Source: Rhizohabitans arisaemae
GTDB lineage: Bacteria; Actinomycetota; Actinomycetes; Streptosporangiales; Streptosporangiaceae
Assembly: GCF_025996515.1 (NCBI RefSeq)
Contig: NZ_BLRH01000060.1
Location: forward strand, 248,001 to 312,000
Reading direction: 5' to 3'
Length of the DNA stretch: 64,000 bases
Numbering within the stretch: position 1 is the stretch's first letter; each line of letters begins with the position of its first letter. Shown here in pieces: positions 1 through 9,622 of this stretch. The position numbers and the translations under genes were made by a program. The notes under the pieces are model-generated. The model saw nothing but the letters and a program-made list of their open reading frames with translations, was not told the origin of the DNA and made no database searches.

Positions 1-477
1 GATGGCGCAGGCGCCCCCGAGGAAGGTCGTCACCTGCGAGGACCGCTCCGGGTCCCCGGCCCGCAGCCGGGGGACGTGCCGCCGCTGGCCCGGTCCGCCC
101 TCCGGGTCGACCACCCGGAACGACAGCACGGCCAGATCCCGCTCGGCGACGAACCGGTCCCGCACCTTGGCCGCCAGCGAAGGGGACGCGTACCAGCCGT
201 CGTCGTCGAGGAAGAGCACGAGATCGCCCGAGCACGCCTCGACGCCCCGGTTGCGTCCCGCGGGGATGCCCGCGTTGGAGAAGAGGCGGACGATCTTCAC
301 GGTGCTCTCCGCCGAGGTGCCCGGCGGGAAGGTGACCGACAGGTCGGGAACGTCCGCTCCGTTGCCGACGATCACGATCTCAAGGTCCACGTCCGCTTGA
401 TCCAGAACGGACTGCACCGCCCGGTTCAATTCGGCGACCCGGTTCCCCATCGTCAGGATGACGCACGAAATCTTCAA
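1..477 (-). CDS. Family 2 glycosyltransferase, N-terminal part (runs off left edge)
   Basis: Only the first 159 codons lie in the window. The protein opens with a GT-A first strand (SCVILTMGNR, residues 4-13), then shows IVIVGNG (34-40), NAGIPAGRNRG (68-78) and LFLDDDGWY (88-96). The last two match the nucleotide-sugar pocket and the DxD-type metal site of family 2 enzymes, so the expected role is transfer of a sugar from an NDP-sugar to a polymer or lipid acceptor at the cytoplasmic membrane face. I chose the TTG at 477 because GAGGTG sits 8 nt upstream; a GTG at 507 in the same frame has no ribosome site. It reads in the same direction as the glycerol-phosphate cassette to its right and is probably part of the same wall-polymer locus. 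Acceptor and sugar cannot be told. Confidence 0.85.
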   Translation of the reverse strand, partial: MKISCVILTMGNRVAELNRAVQSVLDQADVDLEIVIVGNGADVPDLSVTFPPGTSAESTVKIVRLFSNAGIPAGRNRGVEACSGDLVLFLDDDGWYASPSLAAKVRDRFVAERDLAVLSFRVVDPEGGPGQRRHVPRLRAGDPERSSQVTTFLGGACAI

Positions 478-677
478 CGCGTCAGCACCTCGACGCGTCA
501 AGGACACGTGACTGACATCTAAGCATGATCACCGAGTCTGCCGTTGTGAGCGTGGCGGTAAATGGCCACAATGGATATAGGACCAAAGCGTATCGGAACA
601 GTGAGTGAACCCCTACCAAACCGGAGATGACTCGCGGGATAAGACGCTTAATCCACTATGGATGGTTCCCCCGTGTT

Positions 678-1448
678 TCAGGTGAGCCGTCGTGAGGCGA
701 GAATGCTCACCAGATGCAGGATCATCTGCAACCCGGCGACCACCGCGCAGGCCACCAGAAGCACCCGGGTCGCGGTCAGCCCGCCCATGAAGAAGTCGAG
801 GACGGCCGCGGCCAGCACGATCAGCGAGAGCTCGATCGCTTGGATGAGCCGGTGGAATCCTATCGCGGAAGCGATCTTGCGGAGGGTGCCGAGCCGCGAG
901 GAGCGGAGCTCGGCCGAGGACTCGGTCGCGGCGATCAACCCGGAGCGGGCCCGGGCCACGTCCACCAGGTCGGTCTCCGCCTTGATCAGAATCGCCCCGA
1001 GCGCGGCGGCGAACCCGAGGACGACGTACCAGTCCGGCTGGGTCAGCGACCCCGAGGCCCGGAAGCCCAGGCCGATCAGGAGCGCGGCCTCGCTGAAGTA
1101 GTGCCCGACCCGGTCCAGGTACACCCCCGCGATGGAGGTGCGCCTGGTCCATCGGGCCAGCTCCCCGTCCGAGCAGTCGAGGAGCAGGTACAGCTGGATC
1201 AGGAGTGCGGCGACGATCGCGGACCAGAGACCCGGCATTGCCAGGATAAATCCGGATAAAACGCCACAAAGGATCATCAGCCCCGTCACCTGGTTGGGTG
1301 ACAGGGGCGTACGGACCAGCAGCCAGGTGCCGTAGATGGACAGCCGCCGCATGTACAGCAGACCCGCCCAATGCTCCCCGCTCCGGCGGTCCATCGTGGA
1401 CGCCGGCTGGGCGACCTCGCGAAGCTCAATGATCGACGGACCGGACAT
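678..1448 (-). CDS. CDP-alcohol phosphatidyltransferase family membrane protein with altered motif
   Basis: 256 residues, several membrane segments (about 50-92, 120-150, 200-240). Family members transfer a phospho-alcohol from a CDP-linked donor to an acceptor alcohol in the membrane. The signature D-x2-D-G-x2-A-R...G-x3-D-x3-D is present as D91, D94, G95, A98, R99, G108, D112, but the final Asp, the proposed catalytic base, is His116. The start ATG has GGGAG 3 nt upstream and the gene overlaps the end of the upstream glycerol-1-phosphate dehydrogenase by 23 nt, so the two are translationally coupled. The context (G1P dehydrogenase plus nucleotidyltransferase) suggests a glycerol- or polyol-phosphate donor or acceptor rather than ordinary phospholipid synthesis, which is inference. 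The enzyme could also be a divergent subfamily in which His replaces Asp. Confidence 0.85.
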   Translation of the reverse strand: MSGPSIIELREVAQPASTMDRRSGEHWAGLLYMRRLSIYGTWLLVRTPLSPNQVTGLMILCGVLSGFILAMPGLWSAIVAALLIQLYLLLDCSDGELARWTRRTSIAGVYLDRVGHYFSEAALLIGLGFRASGSLTQPDWYVVLGFAAALGAILIKAETDLVDVARARSGLIAATESSAELRSSRLGTLRKIASAIGFHRLIQAIELSLIVLAAAVLDFFMGGLTATRVLLVACAVVAGLQMILHLVSILASRRLT

Positions 1449-2487
1449 ACTCTCCCACTCGTTCCCGTACCTGCTGCGGCGTCAGCGCCAGGTGCTCCAG
1501 AATCGTGTACCGGCCCGGCCTGGTCTCCGGGGCGAAACAGACCGCTTCGGCGAATTGATCGAGGGACAGCCCCACCTCTCCCGGCACCACCGGCAGCGAG
1601 TGCCGTCTGAGGCACCGCACCACGGCGGCGAGCTTCGCCCTCGACTCGTCGTCCTCCCGGAGGAAGAAGCCGAACGCGGCGCCCAGGCCAGCGAGCTCGC
1701 CGTGGTTGGAGGTACCGGGGAAGAGCTGATCCACAGCGTGCAGGATCTCATGGTCCGCACCGCTACAGGGCCGGGATGACCCCGCAACAACCATTGCCAT
1801 CCCTGACAAAATCAGAGATTCCGCCAATGTCGTTAAAAACGAGTCCGAATCCACAGAATCCTGTCGATCCAGAACGGCGTAGGCCGCGGTCCGCGCCATC
1901 GAGACCGCCAAGCCGTCCACCGGCTCACACGAGGCGGCAAGCAGCCAGTCCTCGATCGCGCTGAGATTGCTGATCACATCCCCGATGCCCGCGCGGACCA
2001 GCCGGACCGGCGCGGCCCGGACGAAATCCAGGTCCACCACGATGGCGAGCGGCATCGGCACGCCGAACGACCCCTTGCCGCCGTCGTACTCCAGGGAGGA
2101 GACCGGCGAGCAGATGCCGTCGTGCGAGAGGTTCGTCGCCACCGCCACCATGGGGATCCCCGCCAGCGAGGCAGCGTACTTGGTGGTGTCGATGGTCTTG
2201 CCCCCGCCGATCCCGACGACCGCCTCGTAGGCGCCCTTGCGCAGATCGGCTCCCAAGGAGACCGCCGCGTCGACGGTCCCGCCGTCCACCCGGAACATCG
2301 AGGCGCCGACGATCGACGAGGCGATCAAGGAGGACACCTGGTCCCCCTGCCCGGGACCGACCGCCACGGCGACGTGTCCTGAGGTGGCGACCCGGCTGTC
2401 CGACAAGAGCGAACCGAGCTGGGCCACCGCCCCTCTGCGTACGGTCACCGTGAGCGGTGCGGTCAGCATCCGGGCTAGTAGTGGCAT
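1426..2487 (-). CDS. sn-Glycerol-1-phosphate dehydrogenase (AraM/EgsA-like)
   Basis: 353 residues. This is an iron-containing-alcohol-dehydrogenase superfamily member closest to glycerol-1-phosphate dehydrogenases, which reduce dihydroxyacetone phosphate with NAD(P)H to sn-glycerol-1-phosphate. Visible marks are the cofactor loop VGIGGGKTID (91-100), the family hallmark SHDGICSP (121-128) containing the metal-ligand Asp123, and the metal-ligand histidines in GADHEILH (243-250) and TSNHGE (259-264). Length matches the family. The ATG overlaps the 3' end of the nucleotidyltransferase by 13 nt. G1P is typical of archaeal lipids. In bacteria the enzyme is sporadic and feeds unusual glycerophosphates, so here it probably makes the polyol phosphate that the neighbouring nucleotidyltransferase activates. 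The exact product stereochemistry is family knowledge, not visible in sequence. Confidence 0.85.
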   Translation of the reverse strand: MPLLARMLTAPLTVTVRRGAVAQLGSLLSDSRVATSGHVAVAVGPGQGDQVSSLIASSIVGASMFRVDGGTVDAAVSLGADLRKGAYEAVVGIGGGKTIDTTKYAASLAGIPMVAVATNLSHDGICSPVSSLEYDGGKGSFGVPMPLAIVVDLDFVRAAPVRLVRAGIGDVISNLSAIEDWLLAASCEPVDGLAVSMARTAAYAVLDRQDSVDSDSFLTTLAESLILSGMAMVVAGSSRPCSGADHEILHAVDQLFPGTSNHGELAGLGAAFGFFLREDDESRAKLAAVVRCLRRHSLPVVPGEVGLSLDQFAEAVCFAPETRPGRYTILEHLALTPQQVRERVGEYVRSVDH

Positions 2488-3209
2488 GCGATCCCCCGTG
2501 CCTTGGCCAAGTCGTCATGGTTGTCGACCTCGACCCAGTCGATCTTGCCGATGGGCGCGACACCGATGGAGTGGCCACGAACGACGAGTTCGGCGTAACC
2601 GTCCTCGTAGTACAGCGAGGGGTCACGACGCCAGGTGGCCTCCAGGGCATCGGCCAGGTGGGCCGAGGCAGCGGGACGGATCAAGGTGGCGCCGATGTAC
2701 TCCCCGTACGCCTGAGCCGGATCCATGAGCTTCGTGATCCGGGCCAGATATCCGTCGTCGGAGAGCGTGACCTTCATTTCCTCATCGGCGAGCGTCTTGA
2801 CGTCGTCCACCGCAAGGAGGATGTCAGAAGGCACGGTGGACGTGAGCAGGGTTTGCTCAACACTCACCGGATGTACCGTGTCGCCGTTGACCAAAAGTGC
2901 GCCTTGTTCGAAATATTCACGGGCACACCACAGGGAGTACGCGTTGTTCCACTCCTCCGCCCGGTCGTTGTGCACCAGCGTCAGCCGTACCCCGTGCCGC
3001 CGTTCCAGATCGGCCTGCCGATCCCGTACGGCGGACGCCGCGTAGCCCACGATCACCACGACGTCGCGGAGGTCCGTCGCCGCGAAGTTGCGGAGCGCGA
3101 TGTCCAGGATCGTGGTCTCGCCGTCGACCGGCACGAGCGCCTTGGGGAGCGTGTCGGTGTACGGCCGCAGGCGACGTCCGGCGCCGGCGGCCAGCACCAT
3201 TCCAAGCAA
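2475..3209 (-). CDS. NTP transferase (LicC / inositol-phosphate cytidylyltransferase-like)
   Basis: About 244 residues. It is a single-domain nucleotidyltransferase with the pyrophosphorylase loop VLAAGAGRRLRPYT just after the start, PKALVPV shortly after, and the metal/substrate motif LLVNGDTV around residue 100. The family transfers a CMP or other NMP to a phosphorylated alcohol or sugar. Its coupling to a G1P dehydrogenase and a CDP-alcohol phosphotransferase makes a CDP-polyol product likely, but the nucleotide and substrate are inferred. I chose the TTG at 3209 because GAAAGG lies 7 nt upstream. The open frame extends to 3281, but that would overlap the upstream membrane gene and has no ribosome site; an ATG at 3200 is the next alternative. 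Confidence 0.8.
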   Translation of the reverse strand: MLGMVLAAGAGRRLRPYTDTLPKALVPVDGETTILDIALRNFAATDLRDVVVIVGYAASAVRDRQADLERRHGVRLTLVHNDRAEEWNNAYSLWCAREYFEQGALLVNGDTVHPVSVEQTLLTSTVPSDILLAVDDVKTLADEEMKVTLSDDGYLARITKLMDPAQAYGEYIGATLIRPAASAHLADALEATWRRDPSLYYEDGYAELVVRGHSIGVAPIGKIDWVEVDNHDDLAKARGIACHY

Positions 3210-3246
3210 CTGATTACCTTTCGTAAACTCCGTCGGATTCGGGGGG

Positions 3247-3870
3247 TCAGTCGTCCGCGCCGAGGTCGGCCGCGTCCACACCCGAGCGCGGTGCGGCGAG
3301 CCAGCTCGTCACGCTCTCCCAGATGAACAGGCCCCAGAGCCAGACCGCGAGGAGGAAATAGGTGAGCGGAACCAGGTCGAGCAGCGCGCCGAGCGCGATG
3401 ACGAGCATGCGCCCGTCCCAGCCCAGCCCGTAGAGACCCAGCCACGGCGGCGGATAGATCCGCTGACGGACCCGGTAGACCACGTCGTAGTGGTGGAAGA
3501 CGAGCGCGCCGAGCAGAATGAAGATCAGCCCGTGGGAGACGCCGCTGGCGAAGCCGACCGCCGCGACGAATCCGTACTCGGTCAGCCGCAGGATCGGCGG
3601 CACCAGCCAGTCCAGCCGGCCGTCGTGGCGGCTGGAGGAGGCGGGCCCGGTGAGCAGCAGCACCACCGCCGGGGCGAAAACCGCGAAACCACGCTCGTGC
3701 GCGATCCCCAGGAAGAGCAGCACCCCGGTGACCACCCCGCCGACCAGCGCGGGCAGCAGCGGCGGCAGCTGACCCGAGGTCAGCCGGCCGAGCCCGCGCG
3801 CGCAGGCGCCGTCGTCGCGGTAGGCGACGACCGCGCTCACGGGTACCGGAGTCATGAGCATCGACGCCAC
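3247..3870 (-). CDS. DUF5941-type integral membrane protein
   Basis: About 207 residues with five or so hydrophobic segments, including LLPALVGGVVTGVLLFLGIA, GFAVFAPAVVLLLTG, the GLIFILLGALVFHHYDVVY region and a C-terminal LLDLVPLTYFLLAVWLWGLFI. It resembles the DUF5941 domain that in other actinomycetes is found with CDP-alcohol phosphotransferases, and here it stands as its own gene directly after one. The polar H-H-Y-D patch within a membrane helix and the charged W-D-G-R following it could be substrate-binding, but no function is known. The GTG at 3870 is preceded by AGAGGGGGAG at 6-7 nt; the same frame is open to a GTG at 3891. Its position between two transferases suggests it works on the same lipid-linked intermediate. 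The domain assignment is from memory of the family. Confidence 0.65.
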   Translation of the reverse strand: MASMLMTPVPVSAVVAYRDDGACARGLGRLTSGQLPPLLPALVGGVVTGVLLFLGIAHERGFAVFAPAVVLLLTGPASSSRHDGRLDWLVPPILRLTEYGFVAAVGFASGVSHGLIFILLGALVFHHYDVVYRVRQRIYPPPWLGLYGLGWDGRMLVIALGALLDLVPLTYFLLAVWLWGLFIWESVTSWLAAPRSGVDAADLGADD

Positions 3871-3967
3871 GGGCGGGCTCCCCCTCTCCACCGGGCCGCG
3901 CGAGACCCGAAGGGGGCGCGGGGCACCGCCGGGCGGGACGCCGCCCGGAAATCGGGCTGATGTGTCG

Positions 3968-5485
3968 TCATCGCTTGAGCGACCTCAGGATTCGGCCGGC
4001 CAGCATGTAGCAGGCCGCGAGACCGCCCCAGACGATCAGGGCAAGGAAGGTGACGCGGGCGTCGAAGAGCGCCGCGGCCAGGCAGATCAGGGCCATCCGC
4101 TCCCCGATCGGGAGCACGACGATCTTCTTGAACCAGCGCAGGGCCGAGTTGCGATCGAACCGTCGCGAGATCGTGACCACCGAGCCGCCGCGCGCGGCGG
4201 AGGTCGCGGACGCCGTACCGTCCGCCGTCGCGACCGGGGTCTGCAGCGGATCCTCCGGCAGGTCGAACGGTCTGGGCGGCACGGACTGCGCGGTGGCCGG
4301 CTGCGCGCCCGCGTAGGAGAAGTCCACCATGTGCCGGACGCTCTGCAGGACCAGCGCGGCGACGGCGAGGCGCCAGATGTCGCCCTCCGCGTACCCCACG
4401 GCGAGCCCGAAGTACGCCATGTACTCCTTGACCCGGTCGAAGGTCGCGTCCAGCCAGGCGCCGAGCGGCGAGAACCGCCGGGTGTACCGTGCCAGTTGCC
4501 CGTCGACGCAGTCCAGCACGAACGAGAAGTAGAGCAGGAACGCGCCGACCACCAGGCCGGTCCGGGTGCCCTCGGCGAACCACAGCGCGGCGAGCGCGGC
4601 GAAGCCGACGGAGATCCCGGTGACCGCGTTCGGGGTGAGGCCCAGCCGTGCGCAGAACCGCACCAGATGGCGCGACCAGGAGCTGACGAAGTACGTGGTG
4701 AAGAAGCCGTCGTCGCCCTTGACCGCCGAATCCAGGCGGACCTTCTCCTCGTCCACCCGGGCGAGCCGGGAGATCGCGTGGTCCATCCCCTCCTGGTCGG
4801 CCACCCGGTCGCAGTGCAGGACCCGGATGTCGACCGCGTTGACCCGCACCCCCGAGCGGACCAGGCCCACCAGAAGCAGCGAGGTCGCCTCGGAGCTACC
4901 AAGCTCTCCCAAACGCCCCGAATCCAGCAAAAGCGCGAGTGTCTCCGCGGAGTCCGCGAAGACCTCTAAATCCGCCTTGCTCACCTGAAGCACCCCGCGG
5001 AAACCCGCGTTGGCCTCGACGACCCGGTGGAACGAGGTGCCCGCCGCCACGATCCGGCCGTACTCCACCCGGACCGGGGTGTGCAGCGTGTCGGGGGTCT
5101 CGTAGGAGACGAGCGCCCCGGTGGCCCGCGCCGGATGGGAGATCAGCAAGGCGAGCGCCTCGTCGTGCGCGACCACATCCCCCGGGACCACGACCAGCGG
5201 ACCGTCCACCGTACGGGCTAGGGCCGCGATCGCCCGCAGGTCGTCGGCGAGATTGCCGCTCGCCGTGAGGTGCCGCGAGGCCGCCGGATCCTCCGGGGTG
5301 CGCGCGGAGCGGGTGACGGCGCGGAGCTCGCGACCGGCCGCGGCCAGCTGCCGGGCGAGCCGTTCGAAGACTGAGTCGGACCCGTCCGCGGGATGCCCCG
5401 GCCTGAGCCCCGTCGCGGGCGCGGTGGCCAGCACCACGGCGACGGTCGCGGGACGCTCCGCGGTGGGAGGCGCTGAGGCGGTCAA
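3968..5485 (-). CDS. Two-domain protein: degenerate NTP-transferase-like N-terminus and CDP-alcohol phosphatidyltransferase
   Basis: 505 residues. The C-terminal half (about 270-505) has the intact CDP-alcohol phosphotransferase signature (D325, D328, G329, A332, R333, G342, D346, D350) and membrane helices around it. The N-terminal 230 residues have a nucleotidyltransferase-like layout (VAVVLATAP at 14-22, PLVVVPGDVVAHDEA at 96-110), but the glycine-rich pyrophosphorylase loop is lost, so this half may bind rather than turn over nucleotide. A run of Ala/Ser/Thr near 400-430 separates two membrane parts. The TTG start at 5485 has AAGGAG 4 nt upstream. It is the first gene of a leftward operon (this gene, DUF5941, nucleotidyltransferase, G1P dehydrogenase, second phosphotransferase). 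The product is probably a phosphodiester-linked membrane or wall precursor. Confidence 0.8.
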   Translation of the reverse strand: MTASAPPTAERPATVAVVLATAPATGLRPGHPADGSDSVFERLARQLAAAGRELRAVTRSARTPEDPAASRHLTASGNLADDLRAIAALARTVDGPLVVVPGDVVAHDEALALLISHPARATGALVSYETPDTLHTPVRVEYGRIVAAGTSFHRVVEANAGFRGVLQVSKADLEVFADSAETLALLLDSGRLGELGSSEATSLLLVGLVRSGVRVNAVDIRVLHCDRVADQEGMDHAISRLARVDEEKVRLDSAVKGDDGFFTTYFVSSWSRHLVRFCARLGLTPNAVTGISVGFAALAALWFAEGTRTGLVVGAFLLYFSFVLDCVDGQLARYTRRFSPLGAWLDATFDRVKEYMAYFGLAVGYAEGDIWRLAVAALVLQSVRHMVDFSYAGAQPATAQSVPPRPFDLPEDPLQTPVATADGTASATSAARGGSVVTISRRFDRNSALRWFKKIVVLPIGERMALICLAAALFDARVTFLALIVWGGLAACYMLAGRILRSLKR

Positions 5486-5724
5486 CGGGCTCCTTCACAT
5501 GGGCATTGGTCCGGTGAGCACGGCGAAACCAAAGGCTACGCGCCCGAGGTCGCCCAAGCCTACCGGCGAAGGCACCAAAGTGATCCGTAGACGGCGTGCT
5601 TACGCAGGGCCACTCGCCGGTAAAGTCGCGGTGTACATCTACTCGCGGTGTACGTCCGCCGACCGCGACACGACGCGGGTTGGCCCTCGCCCTCCTGCCC
5701 TAGTCCGCCGAAGGAACGCAAGGT
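5486..5724. promoter_or_regulatory. Divergent promoter region with two 11-bp direct repeats
   Basis: This 239-nt gap separates the leftward phosphotransferase operon from the rightward ribitol/glycerol polymer operon. It contains two exact copies of TCGCGGTGTAC at 5626-5636 and 5643-5653, i.e. 17 bp start to start, about 1.6 helical turns. That is a plausible tandem binding site for a regulator acting on the rightward genes, whose start lies about 70 nt downstream. No sigma-factor hexamers could be assigned with confidence. Confidence 0.45.
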
Positions 5725-7208
<1,484 letters not shown>

Positions 7209-7212
<4 letters not shown>

Positions 7213-9266
7213 AGCGGATCATCAAGCGACTGACGGCCGACATGTCCGCCGTGGCCGTCGTCGCCGGGCTGTTGCTCAGCTACCCCCTGCTGTTCGTCGC
7301 AGCGCTGCTCGCCAGCCCGTGGATGTTCCTGGTCGTCGCGATCACCGGCTATCTGGCCGAGATCTACGCGGTCCGGGTCGCCCAGCCACTGCTTGAACTG
7401 CTCAGCAAGCTACATCTCGGCATCACGCCGCGATTCCTCATGCGGGACGCCGCGGTGCTCCTGCTCTTCGCCCGGACCATCGGGGCCAAGGAGAGCTTCG
7501 AGTTCGCCCTGCTGGCCGCGGGGACCTTCCTCCTGTACGGCCTGCGGGCGGCCCACACCGGCCTCGCCGTGTTCATGAACCGGCGCCGGGCGATGCCGGT
7601 GGTCACCCGGAACGTGGACCTGTCCGCCCTGAAGATCGCGGACGCGCCGCCCCGGGTACTCGCCGAGGCGCACGTCACCTACTTCCTCTACCTGGACGCC
7701 TTCCCGGTCTTCGGCGCCGTGCTCGGAGCGATCAGCGGCGCCGCGATCTTCGGCCCGCTGGGGGCCCTCGCGGGCCTGGCGGTCGGCCTGTCGGCGGTGC
7801 TCGGCCTGCTCCCGCACTCCCGGGCCGCCGCTCCGCTGGGGAACCGGGAGCGGGTCCTCAAGGTGGTCGAGGACCAGATCAACGCGTACAACCCCGAGGT
7901 GGCGCTCTACTTCTCCGGCTCCTCGGACTCCGCCTACCAGGTCAACATGTGGATCTCCACCCTGGAGCGGCTGGACCACAAGGCCGTGATCATCCTGCGG
8001 GAGCGCGGCATCCTGCGCCAGCTTGGCCGTACCTCACTCCCGGTTCTGTGTTTCCCGGGTGCCACGGACCTGATGAACTTCGGGCCGCTGTCGAAGGTCC
8101 GGGTGGCCCTCTACGCCTCCAACGTCGGGAAGAACATCCATATGCTGCGCACTGTCGGGATGAAGCACGTCTTCATCGGACACGGCGACAGCGACAAAGA
8201 GGCGTCCTTCAACCCGTTCACCAAGGTGTACGACGAAGTGTGGGTCGCCGGGGCAGCCGGGCGGGAGCGCTACCGGCGCGCCCAGGTCGGGGTCCGCGAC
8301 GAGAGCATCGTCGAGGTCGGGCGCCCCCAGCTCGCCGAGATCGTCCGGAGTGGCCCGGACATCCCCCGGCGGAGCGTGCTGTACGCGCCCACCTGGGAAG
8401 GCTGGACCGAGGACCTCTACCACACCTCGATCACCGACATGGGCCCGAAGCTGATCAAGCGGCTGCTTGAGCACTCCCCCAAGATCCGGGTCCTCTACAA
8501 GCCGCACCCGCTCACCGGCACCCGCGACCGCAAGGCGATGGAGGCCCACGAGAAGATCGTCGCGTTGATCAACTCGGCCAACCGGGCGCAGAGCGGCGAA
8601 CCGGCCGGAATGCCCGCGGGCGAGGCGAACAAACGGGCCACCGCCGCCGCCAACCTGCCCAAACTCGCCCGGAAGATGGCCAACCTCAGCCAGATCACCG
8701 CCGGAACCGGGGACGACGCCCAGCGCGCCCGCGACACCGGCCGCCCGCACCGCGGCCAAGACCTCGAGTACCAGCAGGTCGAGGCCGAGCGCAAGCAGGC
8801 CTACTGGCAGTCCGAAGACTCCTCACGGCACCGGGTGATCACCGGCCCGATGCCGCACCTGTACGACTGCTTCAACGAATCCGACCTGCTCGTCAGCGAC
8901 ATCTCCAGCGTCGTCGCCGACTACATCGCCAGCGGAAAGCCGTACTCGGTGACCAACATGGCGAAACTTCCCGACGCCGACTTCCGCTACAAGTACCCCA
9001 CCGCCGACGCGGCCTACCTGCTCACCCCCGACCTCGCCGACCTGAACACCATCCTGCAAGCGATGGAGAAGGAAGGCGGCGACTCCCTTGCCGACCAGCG
9101 GAAATCCCTCAAAACCCATCTGCTCGGCCCCGACGAACCCGACGCCATGACCCGCTTCAACGACGCCGTCAACGACCTGGTACGGCGCAGCGCCGCCACC
9201 TGGGTGTCGCCGGCCGAAAAGGACCTCGGCCTGGAAATGGCCCGAGACCACGCCGAAGAGGACTAG
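7209..9266 (+). CDS. CDP-glycerol:polyglycerophosphate glycerophosphotransferase family protein (TagF/TarL-like) with membrane N-terminus
   Basis: 685 residues from the GTG that overlaps the preceding stop (GTGA), with GGAG upstream; the frame is open further left only as a shadow. The N-terminal 200 residues carry four to five hydrophobic segments (for example LLLSYPLLFVAALLASPWMF and ALAGLAVGLSAVLGLL). The C-terminal 480 residues show glycerophosphotransferase marks: HVFIGHGDSDK, VLYAPTWEG, LYKPHPL and DLLVSDISSVVADYIASGKP. These enzymes add polyol phosphate units from a CDP-polyol onto a lipid-linked chain. Between the two halves of the catalytic domain lies an unusual lysine/arginine/glutamine-rich insert of roughly 90 residues (ANKRATAAANLPKLARK onward). 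The pairing with the TarI-TarJ fusion suggests a poly(polyol phosphate) product. Confidence 0.85.
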
Positions 9267-9271
9267 CGATC

Positions 9272-9331
9272 CCGCGTGATCGTTGTGGTGTGGGCACCCT
9301 CAGGGGAACGCACACCACAACGATCACGCGG
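9272..9331 (+). terminator. Long perfect hairpin terminator
   Basis: Arms 9272-9292 and 9311-9331 pair perfectly over 21 bp around an 18-nt loop, 5 nt after the stop codon of the polymerase gene. There is no T-run, as is common for actinobacterial terminators. Confidence 0.8.
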
Positions 9332-9353
9332 AGGGCCGAAGGCGGGCGAACAG

Positions 9354-9499
9354 CCCGATCATCATCCCCGGAGGGATGGCGACTGGCACGGCAGGTGGTA
9401 CCCGATCATCAGTGGGGCCTGATCACCCTTGAGGGATCGGATCGTGAGCTCCCGAAGCTGATTCACGTTGCCTTGGGATCCCCGATCACCCCCTGAGGG
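9354..9499. repeat. Short repeated CCCGATCA motifs with small palindromes
   Basis: CCCGATCA occurs at 9354, 9401 and 9481, each followed within a few bases by a small CCC...GGG palindrome or G-rich run (CATCCC/GGGATG at 9363-9378, CACCC/GGGTG at 9487-9501). No coding frame fits the interval 9332-9622, so this stretch appears non-coding between two convergent transcripts. Confidence 0.4.
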
Positions 9500-9537
9500 T
9501 GAGGTCCCCGGTTTGACGAGAGGCCAGGCGGGAACCG

Positions 9538-9595
9538 GCCGTCCGGGTGCCGGCAACGGACGGCTGGGGCAACCCAGCCGCCTTCGCGCCGAAGG
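9538..9595. terminator. Three consecutive hairpins between convergent genes
   Basis: Stems GCCGTCCG/CGGACGGC (9538-9545/9557-9564), GGCTGGG/CCCAGCC with a GCAA loop (9562-9579) and CCTTCG/CGAAGG (9581-9586/9590-9595) lie head to tail just beyond the end of the leftward glycosyltransferase gene. The best reading is a bidirectional termination region. Riboswitch folds were considered and not supported. Confidence 0.5.
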
Positions 9596-9622
9596 TTGCG
9601 ACCTGAGGCCGTACCAGGTCGG

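Noticed and set aside
9520-9610. Possible cobalamin or c-di-AMP riboswitch
   Set aside because: The three simple hairpins lack the conserved boxes, and no gene is positioned downstream in the correct orientation.
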